The position numbers were made by a program, and so were the translations under genes. The notes below the pieces were generated by a model. That model saw only the letters and a program-made list of their open reading frames with translations. It did not search any database and had not been told where the DNA came from. From assembly GCF_015687155.1 (NCBI RefSeq), contig NZ_JADPQF010000001.1, positions 930,001-994,000 on the forward strand: a stretch of 64,000 bases of DNA, in the 5' to 3' direction. Positions 45,626-54,939 of the stretch are shown piece by piece (positions within the stretch are counted from its first letter, which is position 1; each line of letters starts with the position of its first letter). This stretch comes from Aliikangiella sp. G2MR2-5. Its GTDB lineage: Bacteria > Pseudomonadota > Gammaproteobacteria > Enterobacterales > Kangiellaceae.

Positions 45626-46252
45626 TTATAACAAGTAGTTAATACTTAGCGATAACCCCTGGCTATTGTTGGTTTGCTCCGGTAACAATAGGTTGGACTC
45701 ATAGCGGTAGTTCTTAAAATCCAGCTTTAGATTAAACTTTCGAGTCAAAGCAACCCGATATCCAATTCCCATTGTATAGGTAAAGCTTTTTTCACCACCA
45801 AAATTAGTATCGCCGACGCCAAAAAGCGCGTACAGAGCGGAAAGCTGTGCTTTGTTACCAGTGAAAAACTGTTCGCCCTGGTATAGATCATAGCCGACAA
45901 GAAAGTCATAGTGTTTGAACTCTCGGTCATCGCCTGCAATTAGCTGACCCTGAGACTTCTCGTAAGAGGAAAGACCCACATCAGCTTTCAAATAGTTGAA
46001 CTGAAGAAAAGCATTTTCTGTCGCCAAAAAGGTCGCATTGATCCCGGTGGACCACTCGCTGGTAAAATCCTGTATATTGATTGTCCCAGCTGTAAAACCT
46101 ATCTCAAATAGTTCATTGTCCAGCTCTAGTCCCGAGTGACTCGCGGTATTATCTAACCCTTGTCCATTAGATTCTTCTGCCAGGGCGGGTTGAGCTAGAA
46201 AAATAGAAAGGCTTGCACCTATTAAAAGAAAGCGTTGAATCCGAGATTCCAT
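45626..46252 (-). CDS. Outer-membrane beta-barrel protein (paralogue 3 of 3)
   Basis: A 208-residue exported protein: signal peptide (ends PALA), short acidic linker, then alternating beta-strands ending in LSLSINYLL. ELFEIGFTAGTINIQDFTSEW aligns with the same place in the other two barrels (KFEIGFSLGQVAVEDFNSQG in paralogue 1), and GVGDTNFGGEKSFTYTMGIGYR matches GVDRIEFARNDETGFMLGAKY. I recall this layout as the TIGR04565 outer-membrane beta-barrel domain, known from Myxococcus and relatives. Its start overlaps the end of the SH3-barrel gene by 31 bases, so the three are one unit. Confidence 0.8.
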   Translation of the reverse strand: MESRIQRFLLIGASLSIFLAQPALAEESNGQGLDNTASHSGLELDNELFEIGFTAGTINIQDFTSEWSTGINATFLATENAFLQFNYLKADVGLSSYEKSQGQLIAGDDREFKHYDFLVGYDLYQGEQFFTGNKAQLSALYALFGVGDTNFGGEKSFTYTMGIGYRVALTRKFNLKLDFKNYRYESNLLLPEQTNNSQGLSLSINYLL

Positions 46253-47043
46253 CGATTTGCACTCTTATCACTTTGTTCAGTTGAAATATCATATTTATCG
46301 AAATTAATATTCATCACGAAGTTTCTACCGAGGTAATAACTCGCACCAATTCCGTAATGAAAATAATCATCTTGCTCGATACTAAGAAGCTGTTTAGGTT
46401 GAACTGTTACTTCCATTTCACCGCCTCCCAGAGTCAGCACGGGAGAGACAACCCAATCCGAAAACGGCTCTAACTTGAAATTGATACCAAAATATTGTCC
46501 TCGGTAGTCGGCATTGTAAAATTGACTTTGTTCTATCTCCACGGCACCCCAGGAAAATGCACGGAAGCCGGCAAGAAAGCTAAAAGTATCAGATGACTCA
46601 AGTTCTCCGCTGGAGAATTGACCCACATTTAAGCCAACATAAAGGCTTCTTTCCAGGTAATCACCGTATGACACAGACGGTAGGTCAACGGGTTCACCTG
46701 TGGGAAGCAATGTTCTCGCGATCTGCGATGCTTTAACCCATCCCGAATGACCATCTTCGGTTGAAATTTCGTACCAATCGGGTCGTCTGGTTGAAATAAA
46801 AATCTTTTCACCCTGTTCGACGGTATAGATAACTGGATAACCCTGGCCGGGTCCGGTGTGAACTTCCAGATAAGGGTCAATTACTTCCAGTTCGACGCTA
46901 CTATTTGAGTCGTTTTGTGATTCTGCCACTGCAAAAGGCACTTTGAAAACGCTAGTCGAAAAGAGTAGCACGCCATAAAAGGCTGCTCTTTTAAATTTGT
47001 TCGGGCTTTTCAATTTGAAATCAGGGTTATCTATTCGTTGCAT
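46222..47043 (-). CDS. SH3-domain outer-membrane beta-barrel protein (paralogue 2 of 3)
   Basis: A 273-residue exported protein. After a signal peptide a bacterial SH3 domain spans about residues 50-115 (VHTGPGQGYPVIYTVEQGEK, RRPDWYEIST, GHSGWVKASQIA), then a barrel like those of its two neighbours (SLYVGLNVGQFSSGELESSD, FHYGIGASYYLGRNFVMNINFDKYDI). SH3b domains of this kind often bind peptidoglycan peptides, so the protein could tie the barrel to the cell wall (inference). Middle gene of the three-gene unit facing the TolQR operon. Confidence 0.82.
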   Translation of the reverse strand: MQRIDNPDFKLKSPNKFKRAAFYGVLLFSTSVFKVPFAVAESQNDSNSSVELEVIDPYLEVHTGPGQGYPVIYTVEQGEKIFISTRRPDWYEISTEDGHSGWVKASQIARTLLPTGEPVDLPSVSYGDYLERSLYVGLNVGQFSSGELESSDTFSFLAGFRAFSWGAVEIEQSQFYNADYRGQYFGINFKLEPFSDWVVSPVLTLGGGEMEVTVQPKQLLSIEQDDYFHYGIGASYYLGRNFVMNINFDKYDISTEQSDKSANRWNLGFNAFF

Positions 47044-47057
47044 AGAGAAATCGCCAG

Positions 47058-47705
47058 TTAGAACATTACATTAAGGCCGAAGGAAAGCTCGGTATTTTGG
47101 GTTTGTTTGCTTTCACCATTAAACTCTCTTTCAAAAAAGTGGTTTTTAATTGAAAGATCCCAGGTTAACCAGTCGGTTAAAACCGTTTTGTATTTAGCTC
47201 CAAGCATAAACCCGGTTTCATCGTTACGCGCAAATTCAATCCGATCCACACCAAATAACAGGTATATGTTTGACTCGTATTTACTACTGGCGCCCAAAAA
47301 GGAACGTCCATGGGTTAATTTGTAACCACCGGCTAATGTTTGATAGTTAAACTCTCTGTCGCTCTCTGAAAGGTAGTTTCTGCCCAGCACTTCTTCAAAA
47401 GTTGCCGGGTCAATATCTGCTTTTCCAGACTCAAATAGTAAGCTGAAGTCACTATTGATGTGGTAAGTAATATTAATATTTGTAGCACCCTGGCTATTAA
47501 AGTCTTCAACAGCAACTTGCCCTAACGAAAAGCCTATTTCAAATTTTTCACTGTCCAGGAGGGCACCTTTTGGGGCTGTGTCCTGTTCGTCAGGCTTGAT
47601 AATCTGGACTTCTTGCTCGGCAGCAAAAACGCCACTGGCACAAGTCACTGAGGCGATCATAGCGAGACAAAATGGTTTTATCGTATTACTTAATTTTAAA
47701 TTCAT
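47058..47705 (-). CDS. Outer-membrane beta-barrel protein (paralogue 1 of 3)
   Basis: A 215-residue exported protein with signal peptide (ends VFA), short linker and a barrel ending ELSFGLNVMF. First gene of the unit; only 14 bases separate it from the SH3-barrel gene. It shares the KFEIGFSLG strand and overall spacing with the other two barrels. In Agl-Glt systems several such barrels sit in the outer membrane beside TPR lipoproteins. The gene is divergent from the long operon that begins at 48.5 kb. Confidence 0.8.
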   Translation of the reverse strand: MNLKLSNTIKPFCLAMIASVTCASGVFAAEQEVQIIKPDEQDTAPKGALLDSEKFEIGFSLGQVAVEDFNSQGATNINITYHINSDFSLLFESGKADIDPATFEEVLGRNYLSESDREFNYQTLAGGYKLTHGRSFLGASSKYESNIYLLFGVDRIEFARNDETGFMLGAKYKTVLTDWLTWDLSIKNHFFEREFNGESKQTQNTELSFGLNVMF

Positions 47706-48487
47706 TGTTTTGCACTTTCACACAAATCAAACTGAAGAAACGCTATATCAAGCGATTCTGCATAGCAAAAAAGATGACCCTGAACTTATCGGATTTCTAT
47801 ATTGATGATAGTCTTCAGTCGCCAACTACTTCAGAACCAGAGGCATTTTATTCGCAAAACACCGTATTGGTTAATAATTGAATGGACGGTCGAGTTGGGT
47901 GGAAGTTTGCCAGAGAAGAAAAGCTTATGCACCGCAGATTTGAGTAAAATGGGACATGTGTCTAAATTTTCTTAAGAAAAAGAAACCGTTTGGGTCAACT
48001 TGTGACGGGCCTCAAATTCTTAATCTGATTATCTGATACCTTTCGCCATTAGCTAGTAAATCGGAGTTTTTAGTCGCGCACTATAAAACCATGAAGTTGA
48101 TTTTCCGCGCACCCATTAGTTTATTTTCGAATACTCTTGATACGCTATGGCGAGTAAAACTTATCGACATGTTAATCATCAATTGGTTCAAAATCAGCAA
48201 GCTAGGAACCTGGTTTTAATTACTGAATAACTTTCAGCTTATTATTTTTTAGTTGAATTTTAAAAAGCCAAGAGAATTTATGCTTTGGTGTTAAACGATA
48301 ATTACTTTTTGCGATACCTGTATAGGCAGCAATATTAATTACTGCAGAATAAATTGCTAGAAATCAAAAGATTGATATCAGCACATTTGATATCAGAACA
48401 AGTGAAAGGTAATAGAAGTGTGCGGATGTGTTTGATAACTGCATACTGTTGTAGAGTCTTCAATAGGATTAAACGAGTTAAACAAAA
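47706..48487. other. Divergent intergenic region of the envelope-machine locus
   Basis: About 780 AT-rich bases between the three barrels and the TPR/TolQR operon. No gene with a ribosome site is seen; short frames overlapping the start of the barrel gene are shadows. Promoters for both units must lie here. GGACATGTGTCT at 47952 is a near palindrome but such matches occur by chance. Confidence 0.45.
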
Positions 48488-49099
48488 TTGAAAATCGATA
48501 GAATCTCATTTTTGATAAAAGTGCTAATACTGTCTTTATTGGTAGGCGGAGCCGTTAATGGTGAAGCTTTGCCGACAGAGCATGATGCTACGGCAAACAA
48601 GAATGTAGGAGAAAAGCGTGAGACATCTGAGGGTGAAGCAAACGCAGTTGAAGTTCTAAAGAAAATCTCGTCAGGGTTGCAGAAGCTGAAAAAAGAAGCC
48701 GTAACCTTAAATAGTGACTTGAGAAAAGTTGAAGAAAAGCTGCTTTACCCATCGTCAACCAAGTTTACCGTCTTTGTTTCGCTTAAAAGAGGACAATTTT
48801 TCAGTCTAGAGAGTATTAAGCTTAAAATTGACGGACAGCAGGTGGCTAGTCACCTTTACGCAGAAAAACAACGCCAGGCTATGGCCAGAGGCGGAATTCA
48901 AAAACTTCATATTACAAACCTTAGTCCCGGCAAGCATCAGGTAACTGCTTTTTTTACGGGCGTTGGGGTCAATGGTCGAGCTTACAAGTTAGCCAAAAGC
49001 CTGGAGTTTGAAAAAGGAACAGCCGGAGAATATCTGGAAATTGCAATCCTGGACAATGCCAATACCCAGGAACCTGAATTCAAGATGAAACGCTGGTAA
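48488..49099 (+). CDS. Exported protein, first gene of the Glt-like operon
   Basis: A 203-residue protein from a TTG start, with a signal peptide (MKIDRISFLIKVLILSLLVG...). A coiled-coil-like acidic region (about 40-85) precedes a folded domain: TKFTVFVSLKRGQFFSLESI, VASHLYAEKQRQAMARGGIQ and KLHITNLSPGKHQVTAFFTG. Its strand pattern suggests a beta-sandwich. I do not know a function; I believe relatives occur beside similar TolQR clusters. The ribosome site is weak. Its TAA is directly followed by a 15-bp repeat array. Confidence 0.6.
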   Translation: MKIDRISFLIKVLILSLLVGGAVNGEALPTEHDATANKNVGEKRETSEGEANAVEVLKKISSGLQKLKKEAVTLNSDLRKVEEKLLYPSSTKFTVFVSLKRGQFFSLESIKLKIDGQQVASHLYAEKQRQAMARGGIQKLHITNLSPGKHQVTAFFTGVGVNGRAYKLAKSLEFEKGTAGEYLEIAILDNANTQEPEFKMKRW

Positions 49100-49157
49100 C
49101 TTTGCGATGACTAACTTTGCGATGACTAATTTTGCGATGACTAACTTTGCGATGACC
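49098..49157. repeat. Four tandem 15-bp repeats carrying four in-frame ATGs
   Basis: AACTTTGCGATGACT is repeated four times (third copy AAT at its start, fourth ends ACC). The array starts within the TAA of the previous gene. Each unit encodes MTNFA in the frame of the next gene, giving four possible starts at 49107, 49122, 49137 and 49152. No Shine-Dalgarno sequence is present in the units. Confidence 0.95.
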
Positions 49158-50918
49158 GCCAGGAAAATCACCAGATTAGAAAGCGTTGGCAAGAAAGTGG
49201 CGATTATTTGCGTACTAGTTCTCGTTCAGATAAGCCAGGTCTATGCGCAAGAAGATAATACTCAGACCGAGTCAAAATCAGAGCTCGAATGGGGGGCGGT
49301 ATTATTTGAATATTTTCAAAAAGACTACTTTAAATCTTTAATTGAGTATGATTATACTGCTTCGCATGGCAATCCCATCGCTAAAAGTGCAAAAGGGCAA
49401 TTGTTGAATGGTGGTATGTTATTGTCTTTTGGACTTGCCGACCAGTCAAAAAAAATATTCGATCGAGCGCTTAAAGAGAATGCTGAGCCAATAGTTAGGA
49501 ATCGGGTTTGGTACTATCTGGCCAACCTCTATTATCATAAATCTAATCAAGAAAAGGCTTTTGAAGCTTTGAATAATATTCAAGGGCAGTTGCCTTCTGA
49601 TTTGCATTCAGAGTATCACTACCTGGCAACGCTTGTGGAAAACCCTGCAAATCATTTGCAAAAAGAAACATTACTAAATAGCGTAGACAGTGAAAGCCAC
49701 TATTACCCTTATATATTATTTAATATGGCGATTCAGTTTTTAAGAGGGGGGGATCCGGTAAAAGCATCGGAGTTACTTCAAAAAGTCACAGCGTACTCGG
49801 AAGTTAATTCAGAATTTGCAAATCTTGCAGATAGAGCAAAGCATGGGTTGGCACAATTATTCTTACAACAAGGTCAAAATCAGGCTGCCTGGTTGTTTTT
49901 AACCTCCATCCGGACAACAGGTCTTTATTCCAATAGAGCGTTGCTAACATATGCATGGACCGCAATTAAATTAAAGCAATTCCAGGATGCGGTTGCTGCA
50001 TTGGAAATTTTAAACACTCGATCGATTGCTATGCCTGAAGTTCAAGAGGCTAAAGTACTATTGGCACATCTGTATGAGCAAGAGGGAGCGAAAAGAAAAG
50101 CGCTTAAAGCAAACTTGATGGCTATTGAAGATTTTGAAAAGGGAATTAGCCAGGTTGCTGAAGCCAGAAGAATAATTGCCAAGCGAGAAGTTCCAAAAGA
50201 GTTTGTTCTTAATCTTGAAGCAATTATTCAGGATAGTGATTGGTTTGGTACTCAACCAACAGTGGATTATGCCAAGTTAACCCCATTTATGGTTGACCTG
50301 ACTGCAAGTAAAGTGATGAATGAAACACTTAAAGAACTCTCTGAATTGTATTCAATTCAGAGAAACCTGCAAAATTGGCAGTTTCAAACCAGACAGCATC
50401 AGCTGATCATACAAAACGTAAAGAAAAAACAGTTTTCGGATAGCGAAAAAGTGGTTATCGAGTCCGCAAGGCGTCTAAAAGAACAGCTTGAAGAGCAAAA
50501 AACTGATCTTAGGCTTCATTCGTTGACTTTATCTAAATCCGATAGAAAAAAACTACAGGCTTTGGTGGAAAATACTGAGCAACAGCTTTCGGTACTTGAG
50601 GGGCGGATTAGAAATCTTACTCAATCAATTAAGCCATATCAGTTGCCCGAAGATATGCTACCTCTGATTAAAAGTAAGCATAAAGAGATTCAGCAAAAAC
50701 TAAAAGAGACAGAGTTTTACATCGCAAAACTCGAGCCGGTAGTACGCCTACTGGTTAATGAAGAGCTGGACAAGCATGAAGAAAGAATGCGCTACTACTG
50801 GGCTCAGTCTCGTCTAGCTAAGGCCCGGTTGTACGATTCGACTTTGATGGAACTGGATAAGTCAAAAAGACAAAGAATCGAAAAATCCAAACACAAAGAC
50901 AAAGAGGGTAGTAGTTAA
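49107..50918 (+). CDS. Periplasmic TPR protein of the Glt-like operon
   Basis: Up to 603 residues; the functional start may be any of four ATGs in the repeat array, and the last (49152) leaves the most normal signal peptide (TARKITRLESVGKKVAIICV..., ends VYAQ). TPR-like helices fill residues about 50-350 (VWYYLANLYYHKSNQEKAFE, AKHGLAQLFLQQGQNQAAWL). The last 200 residues are coiled coil (SDRKKLQALVENTEQQLSVL). Probably periplasmic. Likely comparable to the soluble TPR part of Glt systems such as GltC (inference). Its TAA overlaps the next ATG. Confidence 0.72.
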   Translation: MTNFAMTNFAMTNFAMTARKITRLESVGKKVAIICVLVLVQISQVYAQEDNTQTESKSELEWGAVLFEYFQKDYFKSLIEYDYTASHGNPIAKSAKGQLLNGGMLLSFGLADQSKKIFDRALKENAEPIVRNRVWYYLANLYYHKSNQEKAFEALNNIQGQLPSDLHSEYHYLATLVENPANHLQKETLLNSVDSESHYYPYILFNMAIQFLRGGDPVKASELLQKVTAYSEVNSEFANLADRAKHGLAQLFLQQGQNQAAWLFLTSIRTTGLYSNRALLTYAWTAIKLKQFQDAVAALEILNTRSIAMPEVQEAKVLLAHLYEQEGAKRKALKANLMAIEDFEKGISQVAEARRIIAKREVPKEFVLNLEAIIQDSDWFGTQPTVDYAKLTPFMVDLTASKVMNETLKELSELYSIQRNLQNWQFQTRQHQLIIQNVKKKQFSDSEKVVIESARRLKEQLEEQKTDLRLHSLTLSKSDRKKLQALVENTEQQLSVLEGRIRNLTQSIKPYQLPEDMLPLIKSKHKEIQQKLKETEFYIAKLEPVVRLLVNEELDKHEERMRYYWAQSRLAKARLYDSTLMELDKSKRQRIEKSKHKDKEGSS

Positions 50919-53785
50919 TGCGCTCGAATATGATGTTAGTTGTATCTTTTTCAATTAAAGTGCGCTTGTTTATAGCTACCGCGTTTTCACTTTTGTTGGT
51001 GTCTTGTGGCGCATCCCAAAAGACTCTTGGCGACCTTCGCTATCAACCCAAACAAAATAGGGAAGTTGCTCTGGAAAAAATGGAGTTTAAGGATGTTCGT
51101 AAGGAATATCAGGATCTTCTAAAATATTTTAAGGATGACGAACTCAAAGAAGAAATCGAGCGTCGTATTGCTGATGTTTATATGATTGAAGGAGAGAAAA
51201 AGCAATTAGAAGAAATGCCACAGAAAAGCTATTACATCGAAGCTATTAAAAATTACGAAAAAATCCTTAAGAAATATCCAGGTTCTCCAAATAACGCTGA
51301 TGTTCTATATCAGTTAGCGCGAGCCTACGAACTGGAAGGAAACCAGGATAAAGCTCTGGAAACACTACAACAGTTAACACGCTATCATCCTGATTTTAAA
51401 AGCAGTGCAGAGGTCCATTTCAGGTTAGGTGATATTTACTACTTACGTAAAAAATACCGAGAAGCAGAAAAAGAATTCTTTATGGTAACCCAGTATCAAG
51501 AAGAGAAGCTGGATATCTATTCACACTATATGCTGGGATGGGCTCAATACAAACAATACAATATCAATCCGAGTCTGGATTCATTTGCTTACGTATTCAA
51601 CAAATTAATTGAGAAAGAAAGAAAATTAGGAGAGTTATCAAAAGCAGAGAAGCCACTTGTTAAGGATACTTTGGATGCCATAAGTCTTGGTGTTTCTAAG
51701 AACGGCGGAGCTGCAGGAATTGAAAAGATTCAGTCACTTAAGGAAAGAGATTATATATGGATGCTCTATGATAATCTCGGAGAATACTACCTGGCTAAAG
51801 AGAGATTTGAAGACTCCGCTGAAACATACAGAACTTATGTCAATAAGTATAACTACGCAGCACAGGCTCCCAGACTGCATAGCAAGCTAATCGATACTTA
51901 TATTAAGGGCGGTTTTCCAGTTCAGGCCTTGAATGAAAAAGAAACCTATGTGAATTACTACAATATCCACTCTCGTTACGCGAAAAATGTTGGTGGATTA
52001 AGTATAGAGATTAGAAGCAAGTTGAAGACCTATTACGATGAACTTGCAAGACACTTCCATAATCTTGGACAGAAGCATCAAAAAACCAGAGAAAAATATG
52101 TTCTCGGCAAAGCATTTGCCAAAGCGGCTGAACAACTGGAAAAAAGAAATACCACACTGAGAAAAGCAGCTGGATTTTATGGAGATTATCTGGAAACTTT
52201 CCCTGGTGATGATCGTAAAGGTGAAGTTACCTATCTTAGAGCGGAAGCAAATTATCTCGCAGAAAACTATGCAATATCAATTGCCGATTATGAAGCTGTC
52301 GCTTACGAAATTAATCAACAGCAAAGTAAGCAGTACGAGAATGATGCTGGCTACGCCGCTATAGTCGCCTATCAGAAGTTGATTAAGGAAAATCAGAGTA
52401 ATCAGCAGGTCAAAGACAAGTGGCAGTCTCAGGCGGTAGAAAGCATGTTAAGGTTTGCTGCAAAATTTAGAAATGACAAAAGATCTCCGGCGGTATTGGC
52501 AAATGCTGCCGAATATCTGTTTGGTTTAGAAGACTACCTCAGAGCTCTAAAAGTTGCTGGAGAGCTGGTTAAAAACGAGAAGAATATTGACAGGGAGTTA
52601 GCTAAAACTGCTTATGGAATAATTGCTCACTCGCATTTCAAGTTAAATGATTTTGCAAGTGCGGAAAAATCGTATCTGGTCCAAAGAGAGTATACTCAAA
52701 AAGATAGTAACGAATATGGCGAGATCTCGGAACGTCTAGCTGCAGCAATGTATAAAAATGCTGAGTCGATGATTGATGTATCGCAAAGCGTGAAGGCTGC
52801 AGAGAAGCTACTTGAAATTAAGAAGTTGTCTCCAAATTCAAAAATTCGAAGTACAGCTCAATATGATGCTATTGCTCTTTTGACGGGTGCTAACTTATGG
52901 TTAAAAGCCATTCCTGAAATTAAGCAAATGATAGAGCTATTTCCTAACTTCAAAAATGCTGAAGAGCTGCCTCGAACTTTAGCTCTTGCCTACGAAAAGA
53001 CCGAACAATGGAATATTGCCGCAACTCATTATTACCGTTTAAGTCGAGAAGACAAGGATGCTGACGTTCGTCGCACTACGCTCTTTCTGGCGGCAACGAT
53101 GTATGAAAAAAGTAAGAACTACGACACGGCAATTAAATTATTCAGAGATTATGCTAGAGCCTATGAACAGCCTTTTGATGTTCGAATGGAAGCACGGTAC
53201 CACTTAGCTGAACTTTATGAGAAGAACAAAGAGATGTCTAAACATCTCTTCTGGTTGAGAAGAATTATTGACGGTGATTCCGAAGCCGGTAGCGAAAGAA
53301 CCGAACGAAGTCAGTGGTTAGCGGCCTGGGCGAATATAAAATATGGAGACTATTTCGCGTGGGAGTTTAATCGTAAAAAATTGAGGTTACCTCTATCCAG
53401 GAGTTTGCCTCGTAAAAATGAAGCTTTAAAGAATGCCACGGATCGATACAAAAGAGCTGCAAATTACGGAATTCTGGAATTTGTGACTATGAGTAGTTAT
53501 AAAATGGCGCAGATGTATCAGCAACTAGTCACTGAATTAAAGGCGGCTCCAATTCCGTCCGGTTTGTCAGCAAGTGATCAAGAAGGTTATCGACAGATAA
53601 TTGAAGCGAAAGTAGAACCTTTTTTGAACGCTGTAGTTGAATTGCATGAGGGAAATGTTATGCGTGCCTGGGATGGTCAGTATAACGAGTGGATAGAAAA
53701 GAGTTTTGTAGAAATGGCTAAGTTAAAGCCACAAAGGTACGCGAAGAAAGAATTAGAGGTGAGTTATGGCGATCAGATTTGGTAG
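50918..53785 (+). CDS. Large TPR lipoprotein of the Glt-like operon
   Basis: A 955-residue lipoprotein with lipobox LLVSC (Cys30). Tetratricopeptide repeats run through most of it, for example YPGSPNNADVLYQLARAYEL, AEVHFRLGDIYYLRKKYREA and RTTLFLAATMYEKSKNYDTA. In the Myxococcus Glt set a large TPR protein (GltD) and a TPR lipoprotein (GltE/AglT) make up periplasmic parts; this is a likely counterpart of the former. TAATG overlap with the gene before and a 20-base overlap with the gene after show tight coupling. Confidence 0.8.
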   Translation: MRSNMMLVVSFSIKVRLFIATAFSLLLVSCGASQKTLGDLRYQPKQNREVALEKMEFKDVRKEYQDLLKYFKDDELKEEIERRIADVYMIEGEKKQLEEMPQKSYYIEAIKNYEKILKKYPGSPNNADVLYQLARAYELEGNQDKALETLQQLTRYHPDFKSSAEVHFRLGDIYYLRKKYREAEKEFFMVTQYQEEKLDIYSHYMLGWAQYKQYNINPSLDSFAYVFNKLIEKERKLGELSKAEKPLVKDTLDAISLGVSKNGGAAGIEKIQSLKERDYIWMLYDNLGEYYLAKERFEDSAETYRTYVNKYNYAAQAPRLHSKLIDTYIKGGFPVQALNEKETYVNYYNIHSRYAKNVGGLSIEIRSKLKTYYDELARHFHNLGQKHQKTREKYVLGKAFAKAAEQLEKRNTTLRKAAGFYGDYLETFPGDDRKGEVTYLRAEANYLAENYAISIADYEAVAYEINQQQSKQYENDAGYAAIVAYQKLIKENQSNQQVKDKWQSQAVESMLRFAAKFRNDKRSPAVLANAAEYLFGLEDYLRALKVAGELVKNEKNIDRELAKTAYGIIAHSHFKLNDFASAEKSYLVQREYTQKDSNEYGEISERLAAAMYKNAESMIDVSQSVKAAEKLLEIKKLSPNSKIRSTAQYDAIALLTGANLWLKAIPEIKQMIELFPNFKNAEELPRTLALAYEKTEQWNIAATHYYRLSREDKDADVRRTTLFLAATMYEKSKNYDTAIKLFRDYARAYEQPFDVRMEARYHLAELYEKNKEMSKHLFWLRRIIDGDSEAGSERTERSQWLAAWANIKYGDYFAWEFNRKKLRLPLSRSLPRKNEALKNATDRYKRAANYGILEFVTMSSYKMAQMYQQLVTELKAAPIPSGLSASDQEGYRQIIEAKVEPFLNAVVELHEGNVMRAWDGQYNEWIEKSFVEMAKLKPQRYAKKELEVSYGDQIW

Positions 53786-54581
53786 CTTTGTACTTACAGT
53801 TATTGTCGCCGTTTTGCTATTGTCTGCTTGCAAGACGACGGTGGTAAAAGACCAGCCTCTTTCTAGTAGTGGAGTTAATACGACCAAGATTTCTTCGTCG
53901 GAATTTCTTCCTTATTTGAAAGTGAACCCCCTAAATGGTGAAAAGTTGGCTTATAAGCCCGTTAAAAACCCTTATCTGGTGGAGAAAGGTCCTCTTTCAC
54001 ATAAAGTTGTTAATTTGTTTATACAAGCAAGAAATTTGATTAGAACCGGACAACTAGATGATGCAGTAAAGGTTCTGCAAGAACTGACAAAAGAGACAGA
54101 CGAATTATCCGGACCTTACTTGCTTCTGGGGGATATCGCGAAAAAGAAGAACAAGCTTGATGTCGCAATAAAGTATTATAAACAAGCGGTTGCTATTAAT
54201 AAAAGTAATGTTAACGCATATATTAAGCTTGCTCTGGTTCTTAAGGAGTCTGGCCAGTTTGAAAGTGCCAGGGCTGCGCTAATTGATGCATTGGTTATTT
54301 GGCCAGATTTTCCGGAAGCGCACTTTAATTTGTCGGTATTACTCGACAATTATCTTAATGAAACCGAACTAGCTCAAAAGCATATGGAAGCTTACCAGTT
54401 GCTGGCTACCAGTTTACCGGCTCAAATAGATGGCTGGCTGGCAAACTTGCGACAAAGAACTCAAAAAATGAGTTATCTTGAGGTCGATTTCAAGGAGAAA
54501 CAACAAGTGGTACTTGCACGGCTGGAAGAAGAAAGGAAAGCTCAATTAGAAAGCGTGAAGCAAACGGAAGCGAGTAAATAA
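53766..54581 (+). CDS. TPR lipoprotein, GltE/AglT-like
   Basis: A 271-residue lipoprotein (lipobox LLSAC, Cys about 22). It has at least three TPRs (ARNLIRTGQLDDAVKVLQEL, LLLGDIAKKKNKLDVAIKYY, IKLALVLKESGQFESARAAL). A short coiled tail ends the protein. Size and make-up match GltE/AglT, an outer-membrane TPR lipoprotein of the gliding machine. AGAGGTG lies before the ATG inside the end of the upstream gene. Confidence 0.78.
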   Translation: MAIRFGSFVLTVIVAVLLLSACKTTVVKDQPLSSSGVNTTKISSSEFLPYLKVNPLNGEKLAYKPVKNPYLVEKGPLSHKVVNLFIQARNLIRTGQLDDAVKVLQELTKETDELSGPYLLLGDIAKKKNKLDVAIKYYKQAVAINKSNVNAYIKLALVLKESGQFESARAALIDALVIWPDFPEAHFNLSVLLDNYLNETELAQKHMEAYQLLATSLPAQIDGWLANLRQRTQKMSYLEVDFKEKQQVVLARLEEERKAQLESVKQTEASK

Positions 54582-54931
54582 TGACTGTTAGCAATTTTCT
54601 ATTAAAACAAAACAGGATGATTGCTGGTGTAGTTTTGTTTCTTTCATTTGTAATTGGTGGATTAGTGAGTGCACAAAGCAATGAAGAAAATACCCACAAA
54701 GAAGAGCCCAAAGTTATTAAGCTTGAAACAAATTTTATTGGTGATAAGGAGCAGCCGGCAGTTAGCTATTTTGTTCCATGGAAGGGTGTTGGAACACCTG
54801 AAAGACTGCAATGGCAAATTACCGATAAAATTGATCGAACATTAAACCTGGTTGACCGAAATGTTTTTATACGCTCAACAACCTTGTACCATGAAATGAA
54901 TTTAGAAAAGAATATTACTGCGAGTAAATGA
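54581..54931 (+). CDS. Small exported protein in the Glt-like operon
   Basis: A 116-residue protein with a signal peptide or anchor (about residues 13-31, ends VSAQ) and a short polar domain (VSYFVPWKGVGTPERLQWQI, DRNVFIRSTTLYHEM). No family known to me. TAATG overlap with the TPR lipoprotein gene and ATGA contact with the TolQ-like gene place it firmly in the operon. Confidence 0.65.
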   Translation: MTVSNFLLKQNRMIAGVVLFLSFVIGGLVSAQSNEENTHKEEPKVIKLETNFIGDKEQPAVSYFVPWKGVGTPERLQWQITDKIDRTLNLVDRNVFIRSTTLYHEMNLEKNITASK

Positions 54932-54939
54932 GGCTAGTT

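Noticed and set aside
47952-47963. GGACATGTGTCT as a second operator for the LuxR-type regulator
   Set aside because: Two mismatches to the palindrome at 7638; a few such matches are expected by chance in 64 kb.
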